A stretch of DNA of 64,000 nucleotides from NCBI RefSeq assembly GCF_037975245.1, contig NC_092574.1:10937213-11001212 (forward strand), read 5' to 3'. A model generated the notes under the pieces. The model was not told the DNA's origin, did no database searches, and saw only the letters and a list, made by a program, of their open reading frames with translations. This document shows positions 29,569 to 40,100 of this stretch, piece by piece; within the stretch, counting starts at the first letter, position 1; every line of letters starts with the position of its first letter. The position numbers and the translations under genes were made by a program. This stretch comes from Apostichopus japonicus. Lineage: Eukaryota > Echinodermata > Holothuroidea > Aspidochirotida > Stichopodidae.

Positions 29569-30738
29569 ATGGATATAAACTTGCTCAAAGTAGCAGTCTT
29601 GACTATTTTACTCGTTACAACTATGGTGGTTGGTAGCCTTCCTTTTCTCTGTTTCAGTAGTGGAAGGAATACACAATCCCCCACGAGAGCTCGCATATTT
29701 AGCTTTTTAAATTGTTTAGCTGGAGGAGTATTTTTTGGTCTGTGTCTACTCGATCTCATCCCAGATGTTAATGAAAGTTTCGAGCAAGCTTTTGAGAATA
29801 TGGGTGTGGATGTTCATGATTTTCCAGTGGCTGAGGTATCCGTAGCTATCGGCCTTCTTCTTATTCTTATTATTGAACAGACATTTCTTATGCTTCAACT
29901 GAGATTTTACAACGATCCAGATGGCAAACAAACAACGGAAGAAAGAGTAGAAGAAGATGTCGGAGCCGACGAAACAGATATTCTTCTCTCATCTTCATCA
30001 CCGGGACAAGATCCAGCAACGTTTGGAACCTTTAATAGTGGACGACCGGGAGAGAGAGATTCAGAACAGGGAGGCAGAGGAGTAGAAGAGATGAATTTGA
30101 AGAATGGAGAAGAAGATATTAAAAGTCAACGTAGAAAAGGGGCGTCTAGTAATACTGGAAGTCGAACAAATTCATCTCGTAATCTTCCAGCCGGTTGCCA
30201 CGGACATGGTCACCACGTCACAGAAGCTGTGACTAATGAAGGAGACGCAGACGTTATGCATGGGACTCGTAAATCGGCGGCATTTAGATCTCTACTTCTT
30301 CTTAGTGCCCTTTCCTTCCATTCGATATTGGAAGGAATAGCAATAGGTATCAACACGCATGCGCGAGACGTTCTAACACTTTGCCTCGGGATTTCAATAC
30401 ATAAAAGCGTTATAGCGTTCAGCCTAAGCATTAACTTTCTTTTGACGATGAGGAAATTGAATGCGTTTCTATGTCTAACGACGTTCGCGTTGATGTCACC
30501 TATCGGCACTGTTTGTGGGATTTACATCGAGTCGGCGATAGAGGGGACCATCTGGGGTGGCATCTTACAAGGCTTAGCGACGGGCACATTCCTTTACATC
30601 ACTTTCTTTGAATTACTTAACCATGAGATTGAATCGCAAAATGATAAACTTATGAAAATACTAGCGATTTTGCTCGGTTTTGGAATAATTTGTGCACTGA
30701 TTGCCTTTCAAAACTTTTATCTTAACGCACCGACATGA
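29569..30738 (+). CDS. ZIP (SLC39 family) zinc transporter, ZIP1/2/3-like, intronless
   Basis: This single open frame of 389 residues encodes a ZIP-family divalent metal importer, which moves Zn2+ into the cytosol across the plasma or an organelle membrane. Eight hydrophobic segments are visible: about 6-29, 43-66, 88-110, 239-262, 266-292, 299-321, 325-350 and 361-384. Between segments 3 and 4 lies a long acidic and serine-rich loop containing HGHGHH (211-216), a typical metal-binding loop. Segment 4 carries HSILEGIAIG (251-260) and segment 5 carries HKSVIAFSL (278-286). These are the signature motifs whose His and Glu residues line the transport site in this family. They place the protein nearest the ZIPII group (vertebrate SLC39A1-3). 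The start is supported by an in-frame TGA at 29539. The coding region has no intron, so it may derive from a retrocopy, but the frame is intact. A candidate ATTAAA poly(A) signal is at 30836. The exact vertebrate orthologue cannot be decided by eye. Confidence 0.95.
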   Translation: MDINLLKVAVLTILLVTTMVVGSLPFLCFSSGRNTQSPTRARIFSFLNCLAGGVFFGLCLLDLIPDVNESFEQAFENMGVDVHDFPVAEVSVAIGLLLILIIEQTFLMLQLRFYNDPDGKQTTEERVEEDVGADETDILLSSSSPGQDPATFGTFNSGRPGERDSEQGGRGVEEMNLKNGEEDIKSQRRKGASSNTGSRTNSSRNLPAGCHGHGHHVTEAVTNEGDADVMHGTRKSAAFRSLLLLSALSFHSILEGIAIGINTHARDVLTLCLGISIHKSVIAFSLSINFLLTMRKLNAFLCLTTFALMSPIGTVCGIYIESAIEGTIWGGILQGLATGTFLYITFFELLNHEIESQNDKLMKILAILLGFGIICALIAFQNFYLNAPT

Positions 30739-31935
30739 TGTTTTGATACCCCCCCCCCAGCTCCACTGAAATATTAATCACAATCGTTAATACTGAAATA
30801 TTATATCACTTACTGACAAAAACTTAAAACGATTTATTAAAATTTTACAACCAATTATAGTTTTCACTCTTTCTTTTCTCATCTGTAAGTTCATGTATAT
30901 ATAAATCGTATATGCAAGTTGTAATCAAGAAAACGGGGCAATTTTCGTTTGTCTCCTATACTATTCTTACATTATATGCAGTTTGTTCATTGGTGGGCAA
31001 TTAATCCCAGAGCACTGGGTTAAAATACTACATTATGGAAATTTACGCTTAAAATGTAAAACCAAATGCCATTTGTAAATTCTATATTTTTTGACAATAT
31101 AACAATAGTTAGAGAAAACAGATCGGATCTTTTGTGTTATTTATTGTTGTCGACTGCTGTACACTAAACAATACAGCGACCCTTTACCCAATCAGACCCA
31201 TCTTGCCAAATCGCAACACCATAAATGTTCCCATGTGAAAAGACTATCGACATCACACATTCGTAACTGTGCTCCTGTAACAACCCTAAAGCTGGATCCA
31301 TGGTCCCTCGGCCGCTGAGACCTAGTTTTCAATTGTCTTCGAGATCCACTGTCTTCTACAGACATGATGAGCCCACACAATGACTGTTTCTGTTAGTGGT
31401 CCCTTTATGCCACATGCAAAATTATTTTCCCATATTTGGTCATATTTGTTGAATGAGTGCAATCTTAAGAAGTGATTTACCACACACCACCAGCTGCATG
31501 TCAAGAAAACGATAATTGTTGAGTTTCACCAACCTGAAGCCCACCTGTCTTCAAACTGGCAAAGGTCTTCTCAGTCGTAGTCTTAAGCCAACAAACACAA
31601 ACACACAGACACACAGCCTGACTATCCATGATGTTCCACGGTGTGACCACTGAGTTACATCGGATTGTATTTAGTTGGGATGAAGGGTGAGAGTTGTCAA
31701 ACACTTCGATAGGGTTAAGGGATCAATGTGGTTTATTAAAGGGGCCAGTCATCACTTACATCAAATTCCATCATCAAATCTGTTAATTGGTCAGTTACTA
31801 GTAGGATAGTGTCTATTGCTATGAGTTCAATAAAATATCATTGTTGATTTCGATAAATATCCCCAAAGTGTTAAATGCAATACACCGACTATACAAATAC
31901 AGAATAAAAGAAAAGAAAAACGTATGTATATTTAA

Positions 31936-31966
<31 letters not shown>

Positions 31967-32690
31967 CACACATAATAATACTGAAATGAAATATATTCAA
32001 CTACACAAAAGGAATGAAGATTTTTATAAGTATATTCATAACATGATCCCCACCCTTAAAGAATGTATGTACAAACAGGAAACATAATGATTAAGGTGAC
32101 CCCTTAAACATTTGTCAATTAGTCACTAAACACACCTAGCATGCAAGGACATTCTACTCCATTACTATAAACCAAGTTATCAACCAAGAAAAGTGAAAAC
32201 AAAGACCAACCCTCCCCCCCCCCCCCAAATAAAAGAAAAAAACAAACTTTTTAACTACAATAATTCGTTGTCACGTTCAGAGGTCACAGCCATACAAATG
32301 TTACATTGATTATGTCCAAAAAATCTACTTTTGCATGTTTATTATTAAACATCTCAAACATCCATCTGCAGCAATTGGCCCTGAGCTGTAAATTTAGAGA
32401 TTCAACTTAAATACATCATCAATTTTCATTGTTATGTTTCGCTCTCATATTTCATCTTACATCATCGATGGCATCGACTGGATGAATTTTACTGGTATTA
32501 TGTTTCTGCCATTTCAAGTTTATCAGGGATCTATTCTCAGTTCACATCTCGGTCCAAACATGCAACTCCATCACTGTAAGTTGCCAACTCAACAAAATCT
32601 CACGATTTAAGGGAAGTGTTCGGTCCCTGATGTCTCCCACTTCATCATTCGTCATTTTTAATCACTGTCTTTTCAAAAATGTTTCCAAAT
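30739..32690. other. Convergent intergenic region / 3' untranslated sequence
   Basis: The ZIP gene ends from the left and VMA21 from the right, so this tract probably consists of their 3' untranslated regions. It contains a (TA)n microsatellite near 31930-31970 and a poly-C run near 32214. No exon-like block is convincing; a 62-codon minus-strand frame near 31192-31380 has no splice context. Confidence 0.5.
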
Positions 32691-34824
32691 TTAATCACTC
32701 TTGTGCGCTAGAGTCCTCCTGTCCTCTTTGAATGCTGCCATGATGAAGAACACCAAGACGATGTGTACTGCCACCACTGCAGATATAGCCGCTGCCGTAG
32801 TACTGGAAGAGTCATCCATTGAAAAGAGTCCTATATGTATATATAGGGAACAAAGTAGAAACTCTGGTATTCAGCCTATACACTTTATCATCAGGAGTCC
32901 TATATATAGTACAAAAGTAGAAACTCTGGTATTCAATCAGTACAATTTATCATAAGGAGTCCTATATGTATATATAAGGAACAAAGTAGAAACTATGGTA
33001 TTCAATCTATACATTTTATAATCAGGGGTCCTATATATAGTACAAAAGTAGAAACAATGCTGAAGAAAACAATAGCTGATTGAGTTGAAAGTTATAATTT
33101 GCAAGAGTGCGACACTAAAAGATCTTAAAACCAATGTGATTCTCTACCCTAAATCAGTCACAGTTTATACCGATAATGAAAGAGCAAGAAAATAATTTGT
33201 TGAAAACATCTGTTTTTCATACAAACAATCAGTTCTAAAGTTTCTATCCATGCTTTGGACATATTTGGCCATATCTGTCTTTCTAGTGGCGGCATCGATA
33301 ACTACAACATCAGCTTCATTCCTCAACTCATCTTAACTCAAGATGTGGTAGTTTTTAAGATAACTAAAATATATTTTCTTTGGTAAGATCAAACCTCCAA
33401 TACTCTGAGTAATAGAAAGTGATGTCATCGTCACACTTCTGCTGAAAGCTATTCATAGTTTTGAAAATTATCTTGTTGATTTTGACATAACATGTGATCA
33501 AGTTTGGAATATTTGTTTACAGTACAGCTGAACAAATACAATTCAACTTCATAGACAATGGTTGAGAATTAATAATTAAAGGACCACATTGGGGGAGAAA
33601 CCATCTTTGTAAAATTTCCCCTTGAGTATCATTGTAGCAGTTTTCATTCATTTTAAATGGGGATATGTATCTTGAAAACAAAGGTTCATATAGAAAATTG
33701 CTAAGATTATTTTTTGTCAAACTCAACATTTATGAGACTATTAAACAATCACATACTGTAGATATATAGCAATTCAAAAACTCTGTGTAAACTCATCGGT
33801 AGAGTATTGTTTTGGACCATTGCGTTTTAGTTTCTAGTAATGTGTAGTACGGGTGTGATTTTTATATTGTTGCTTTTGACAGTTAACATTTTTTGCCTTA
33901 TTGGTTCTATATATTTAATATTTTGGTTTTTGTTACTATTTGATTTTAGGTTTTACATTTGTAAAGCGCTTTGAGCAGCTTTGCTGATTATGCGCTATAT
34001 AAATATTACTTATTATTATTATTGTACAGATTGCACATTGTTAATAACAGAGGCAAGCGACTTACCGACAAAAATTAAACTCTTTGATACACCGTACGTC
34101 ACCATCGGGACGAATATAACCATCAATGTGTAGAATATTGCAGTCAAGGCGATGCTCTTCTCCCTTAAAATCAAACCAGAATTGAAGAAAATATGTTACC
34201 ACATTTTTTTAATACATAGACAGAACATGATGGTGGCAATGAAAACTTTATTTTACACTCTTTGTTGCAACTTGTTTGACCGTTGCTTATATGTCATGTA
34301 CATATGTGAGGGTATAAAGTCCGAGAGATTCCATCTAGGTGAACTGGATACTGCACATCATATACCTTCCTCTATTCCTTACATTTCTGTGTTGAACCCA
34401 TCAATAATGAGTCTTGGCTTCATGTCCCCATGACAAACAGATCCAACAAGGTGGGACAATGCATTTGTAGTACGATTAATATGTTTTCTTAGGTTTGTAA
34501 CTCTTTGATTAAAGTGATATGCTTTATTTATATAGGTGTTATGATTACCCAAAATGACATGTTCATTCACAGTTACTGTACACACAAACACCAAACCTTC
34601 CACATCATTTGAGCAGCCATAGGTTCTATATGGACAGCATTTAAGAATGCCAAGAGAGAGTAATATCTCTTGGGTGAGAAAACATATATGTTGTAATTTT
34701 GTAAAACATTGTAAGAGAATTGTTGATTACAACAATGGATCTGTCAATACTATTCTAACTAGTGCAAACTTTTCAATGTGTTATTTACTTACTTCTTCTC
34801 AGAGTATCCTAAATCAGCAGGCAT
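32691..34824 (-). CDS. VMA21: VMA21, V-ATPase assembly integral membrane protein
   Basis: Three coding exons on the minus strand, 34824-34793, 34163-34066 and 32830-32691, join in consistent phases (2, then 1) with GT/AG borders. They give an 89-residue protein. VMA21 is an endoplasmic-reticulum chaperone that helps assemble the membrane V0 sector of the vacuolar H+-ATPase. Two hydrophobic segments are visible (about 14-36 and 55-77). The second contains AVVAVHIVL (61-69), closely matching the conserved segment of animal VMA21, and the loop contains KSLIF (38-42). The human protein is 101 residues, so the length fits. The start used is MPADLGYSEK. The frame remains open upstream to an apparent acceptor near 34938, so the true N-terminus may be longer. 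Intron 2 contains a LINE tail and a minisatellite that begins exactly at the exon 3 acceptor. Donors are GTAAGT in both introns. Confidence 0.85.
32826..33056. repeat. Minisatellite seeded at the VMA21 exon 3 acceptor
   Basis: Four units of 62-69 bases begin GAGTCCTATATA (near 32826, 32895, 32957 and, as GGGTCC, 33026) and contain AAGTAGAAACT. On the minus strand each unit ends in TATAGGACTC or a close variant, the same sequence as the true exon 3 acceptor (AG at 32832-32831). Intron 2 therefore carries several additional acceptor-like copies. Confidence 0.85.
33961..34024 (+). mobile_element. 3' tail of a non-LTR retrotransposon (LINE)
   Basis: The sequence GTAAAGCGCTTTGAGCAGC, followed by a short hairpin-forming stretch ending TGCGCTATATAAATATT and a TTATTATTATT tail, is typical of the 3' end of CR1/L2-type LINEs and of SINEs that borrow their tails. 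No reverse-transcriptase frame is attached. It lies in VMA21 intron 2, in the opposite orientation to the gene. Confidence 0.55.
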
Positions 34825-37161
34825 GTTGGTTTTTTGTATACTCTTCACTATTTTGACAGAGGAACTGTAATCTTCCCGTGAACAGACTTCTTCTACTGTG
34901 CGATGAAACTTGTTCACTCCTTGAATTACCCTTTGTAATTCTGCAAAGAGGAATATACATCTCAACATAGACACGTGGATAAGATTGACATAGGCCATGT
35001 AATACTTTGTAGGACCTACATGGTACATTAGTAGGCAGGTATATGTTAACTTCAACGTTGCCAAACTAAGCAACCGCATGTTCTTTTAAATGTCAAAGGT
35101 AATGATGTTATCTTTGCCTTTGCTGTGTGATTTAGTTCTAACATTCATTTACATTCCTTGCTCACTTTCCACCAGAAGAAGATGGATTTATCTTTGTAAG
35201 CCTCTTGAGTTGAAGCAGGGGTGGCATGATATTATTTTCCCAACTTCAGACATGCATTAAATTTTATAAAATAATTCTAATAAATAGGTGTTAACAATGT
35301 ATAAATTTTAAGCTGGCTTCATCGAGACTGCATGGATTTAATTACGTGGTTGCAATTTGACTTGCAAACACGGCAGCAACAGTGTCTATGAGTGCAACTA
35401 TATATATATATATATTTCCCAGTGTGTGAAGTTAGAAAACATGAAAAGTTATTGCAAATCATCATGCATTATAATAAGAACCTACTTGGACAAGTGAGCT
35501 ATACTACTTAGAGATATAGTACTGGTCTTTGGTCCAGGCCTATGCCTAAGCTCACGGGTCTTAAAGTTAAGAATTAAGATGCACCTTCTCCCAAGTATGC
35601 AACTTGTAAGTCACCGCACAACACAAAGACAAGCATTGGCAGTAACAGTAGCCTACGTCTAGATATACGGCTAGAGTACAGTCTGCCTAGTACTACTTAC
35701 AAGGCTACAGGCCAACAATAGGCTAGTAAAACTTAAATATAACGTGTATGTAATACGCGAAAAAAAATGACACATGTTTACACTATCTTGCGAGACCTAT
35801 TATTCAAGATTTAATATGAGATTTCCAATGCTGTGATGTGTAAAAAGAGTAAAAACATGATGTATTTCAATATAATTTACCGAATTCCCACCAAAGCGGA
35901 TTCTAAGATCGTAAGATGGTAACAATTTCACGAGACGAGTGTTGAAATAACATCCACCTAGCCATTAGGAGTAACTGATCTAATATTCTTTTCAATAGCC
36001 TTTGATCCGGTTTTGAAATTGCTCATCACCGATGACGTATTTGAGGCAAAGACCGTCGATGAAATAACGTTCAAATGTTTAATTAATTCTAAAGTATTCA
36101 ACTCAATTGAAATCAAAGACGATGTTCTGACAAGTGCAAGGCAAGTATTGCTGAAGAAGGTCCCATAGGGACCGAAAATTCAGGTATATTTTCTAAAACA
36201 ATACCCCTAATTTGGCAAATATGAGTCATATATCTCATTTCTCTGTATATATAAATATGCAACCCTCATCAATCGCTGTAAAAGTAGGAAATAAATGCTC
36301 AACGCAGGCTGAGTACAAGTACCATAAACCTGTCAGGTTGAAACAGCCGTCATCCCTTATTTATATCACAATACTTTAACTAGGATTTGAGGTTCCTGTG
36401 TCAAGCTATTCAATCGCAGTGTTCATGTTGGATTTTCTTTGAAAGTAATTTTTCTTTTGAACCACTGCAGGCATGGGACCCTAATAACTCCCTTGCTAAA
36501 TTAACCACCAAGCCAAGCAAACCACGTTATACCAAATTAACGATGGCATCTGACTTGAGGGTCCTGGCATGAGACAAAATAAACAATTGCATATTCCGTG
36601 GTTATTGCTGATTTAACAATGACGTATGTGATGATTCATTCACGATAACCCTACAAAATCCGCATTCACGATAACCCTACAATATATGTCTCCTGACGGG
36701 GATATACCGGAAAGGGTCATAATCCATAAACTATTCCTACAAGTCAATTATAAATAACCACGAATTTTGTAGAGAATTGTAAACATTCATATCAATGAAC
36801 CAAAAGTTGTCAGTCTAATCTCCAGCCTATCAATTATGAAGTCCCGCAATACAACAACGAAATTGAACGAACCAGTAGCAGGTAGAGAGACAATACGCCT
36901 TTCATGTGGGTGTTTGTTTACAAGTCAACACCCTTCTATGTATGCAACTTCTCATGGTTCACCCTAGCACGTCTAGCCACTTGCTCAAACATATTGCATA
37001 CAATATGAACAGAAGCATGACTTGTTTCATTTCATAACGGCGGTGCTAACCTTAACCATTCAATAGGCCTCCTCTACTGCGTTGTCTCAAAATTACGGCG
37101 GTGTCGAAAAGAAAGTGTTTGGATAGAATAAGGACGATTGTATTGCATTACGCCAGTTATA
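34825..37161. other. Divergent upstream region between VMA21 and the light-chain gene
   Basis: The 5' ends of VMA21 (-) and of the light-chain gene (+) face each other across this 2.3-kb tract. It must contain both promoters and any untranslated first exons. The first 114 bases (34825-34938) are exonic if the VMA21 acceptor near 34938 is correct. A hammerhead-like core lies at 36151-36177, a tail related to the 2-kb palindrome at about 36216-36246, and a 20-base direct repeat containing CACGATAACCC at about 36639-36682. ACGGCGGTG occurs twice (near 37036 and 37095), shortly before the light-chain ATG. I see no TATA box at a suitable place. Confidence 0.45.
36151..36177 (+). ncRNA. Hammerhead ribozyme-like core (possibly degenerate)
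   Basis: CTGAAGA is followed, after one A, by a perfect 6-bp stem (GGTCCC, loop ATA, GGGACC) and then GAAA. This reproduces the CUGANGA - stem II - GAAA core of the hammerhead ribozyme. Related motifs are known in animal Penelope-like retroelements. I could not identify stems I and III or the cleavage triplet next to it, so it may be a decayed or coincidental copy. Confidence 0.3.
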
Positions 37162-40100
37162 ATGTCGAGAAGCGTGAGTTTTATAAAGCTTCTGTGCGAG
37201 GTTAAGCTACTTGAAATGACAGATTTGTAAAACAATCAACTAACTTTAGCCTAGGCCTGCCATAGTCCCTAAAGCCTTAACAATAAACAGGGTAATAAAC
37301 GATATCATTAGTGGTACAGTACATGCAGCACAGTAGCTAGACTAGGCCTTACTACACTTTGGTACAGTAGCACTGCAACCTGCCAGTGTGTATGACATGT
37401 TGAGTCAGGATATACACTTGGTTAAGCCCAGTAGCTCCCTGTATGACTGTAACTAGGCAGACAGTTTCAAACGTATTACCTTATATGTAAAGACTTTTAC
37501 AATAGCATGCATATCTTTGGTTCTGGAAAACTATGTAGTATTACTTAGTTAGGATCATAGGCGTACGAGGCGGGGGGGGGGGCAGGGGGGGCAGACTGCC
37601 CCCCCAAATTTCCAGAGGACAAGAAATTCGGGCAAAAGTCCTGAAAAATTCGGGCAGCCTAAGAGGAGAAAAAAAAAAATATTTCTGTTAACTTGCTTTC
37701 CTTAGTAACTAGTAACTAGTAGATTAATGTCTTTTCAATTTCTTCCACAGAGAGCAAGTCAACAGCAACGGGGTAAGATCACAGAAGCATTGTTCTGTTT
37801 TTATGTTCGAATTTTATCTTTCACTCTGACTTTCAATCAGTTGTGAGCCACTTTTCCATAAAAGTAAGGCTTGACAAAGACATCTCCTTTAATTCCACTT
37901 ACATCACTTCATGAATGATGACTTGCTATTTCAGTACATTAGTACCTTTTTTTCAAAATTCTACTTGAGTGAAGAAAAACAAAACAAATGAAAATGCAAC
38001 CCAGGGCATTTTCAACTCAAGTGCAAGTAATGACCTGTAATGGCCATCAGAATAGTATAAAGGCTATAAATGGTTAGAGTGCTCTAATTTGTTTTTCAAA
38101 GTTTTCAAAAGTAGCCTTACTTGGAAAGCACATGGTTAGTATCTTCTTATGTTGTGGAATAGTACTACCTACTGTGCTCACTTTTCAAAACAGAAGAAAA
38201 ACAGATCGCGTAGATCGGTCACTCTGTGTTAAATGAAAAATATATTGAACCTGGCCTACTGTGGCTTACTGGGCACTTAATCCAATATTGAGTGGTCCTT
38301 TCTGATTTTTTTCAATCATAATTTCTGGAGAGAATCAACTGCTAAATTTTCCTTCTAGAATGAGAAGGAAAACTTTATAGGGATACAGTAGTTGCACAAC
38401 ATTAATTGAACGACTTTTATATGGTGGGAAGTGAATTTTGTTATGAACTCAACCATTTAGCTATAAATATGCAAATATCTGGGGAAATAAAATCGGAAAA
38501 AAAGTGTCATCTGAGGTCCATCAATGTCAAACATCAGTTGAGGTCATGTTATTCAATAAGGTTGCATGTTATTTGAGATCAAATTTTCCAGCATATTCTC
38601 ATAAATATTAGCAAGTACTAGAGACTAGAGTGATCATTAACTATACATCTGTTGTACAGTACTGTACATTCTTGTTTAAATGATCATTCCTTCTTTCTCC
38701 CAGAATCCAGGGACATTTTCCAACTTTTCGATAAGAAAGGCGATGGGAAGATTGACACTCATCAAATTGGTGATGTATGTAGAGCCTTAGGATTAAATCC
38801 CTCTCAAGACGTGATTCAGAGGGTGGTGGAACAAGTCGATGATGACAGAAATGGTATGTATGACCTCAAAACTTTAGGGGTTTCTTTAGAAGAAAATGAT
38901 TTGGCTTTGTGTAATTTCTGACATTGGCTTTCCAATCGATTATGACCTAGAGCTTTGCAATATTTGCAAGATGGAGTACTTAGAAAAAGAAAAGAGGTAT
39001 CTTTGATTTTTCTTCATAGGTCCTTTTCTTGTGAGGAAAAAACAAAGGAGAAACCAACTTGATGAATTTTTAGTGACCCAACAAACACATACCGTTTTGT
39101 CTTGTCTGAATTCTTATCTTTTTTTAGCAACTGTCTGTAATTAATATAGAATGTTCTCAAGATTGATGTTCTCATCATTTGTGAGTAGCTTAGCTTGACT
39201 CCGAGTCAAGGTCAAACCCTGACTCATGCTTTCAGTTGTTTATGTTCTGGTCTGTTTGGAGCAGCTTAAATAGGATTGATCAATCTATAAATCAAGAATA
39301 ATTAATTTGATTGCTTGACAAGATTGTAATATACTGATAAAGCATTTTACTTGATTGTCTGGTACAGAATTGTGAATGTTCAGGTACTTTATGTTGTGTC
39401 TTCAATTCTTCCTTTTTTACTGATGTGTAAAAGATGATCAAAGTGTTCTCCAACAATTTGATGATCAAATGGCAAAAGTAATTGTTCCCTCATAATTATT
39501 GGGTTTATACATTCAGACATTTCGTGGCTACTGGTCCTACAGTAAAGTGGCATTCTCCAACCTTGTTGGGATTGTTTCTCAGTTGCCCAATGATATCGAG
39601 CAAACGATTGTGATGTGGTCTTTGTTAATTAGCTACTTAGCTTTCATGAGAGTTTCCTTTTACATTGTGTCAGGTGCTAGGATATCATTCCAAGAATTTC
39701 AACCAATATTTGCCAGTGTATCGAAGGAGAAGGCAATGGGAAGTGCCTCTGACTTTGTCGAGGGACTGCGAATGTTCGACAGTGATGGGAGCGGCATGAT
39801 AAGTGTGGCGGAGCTACGGCATATTCTCACAAATATCGGTGAGTTAAAATAGAGATGAACAGGTATGAAATTAGGAATGCCAGGAAGAGCTTTTACGTAT
39901 TCTCACAAAATATCCGTGAGTTATAGAGATGATCAGGCATGAAACTGAGAATGCCAGGATCATAGAGAACTGGCATGTAACCAGCGTGATTTGGCATTTT
40001 ATAATCTAACATATTACATTTGATATCATGTGAAGAACATTTATGTATTGACAAGGTTGTACATACATGATACACATTTGCTATTTTTGTTTATCTCTTC

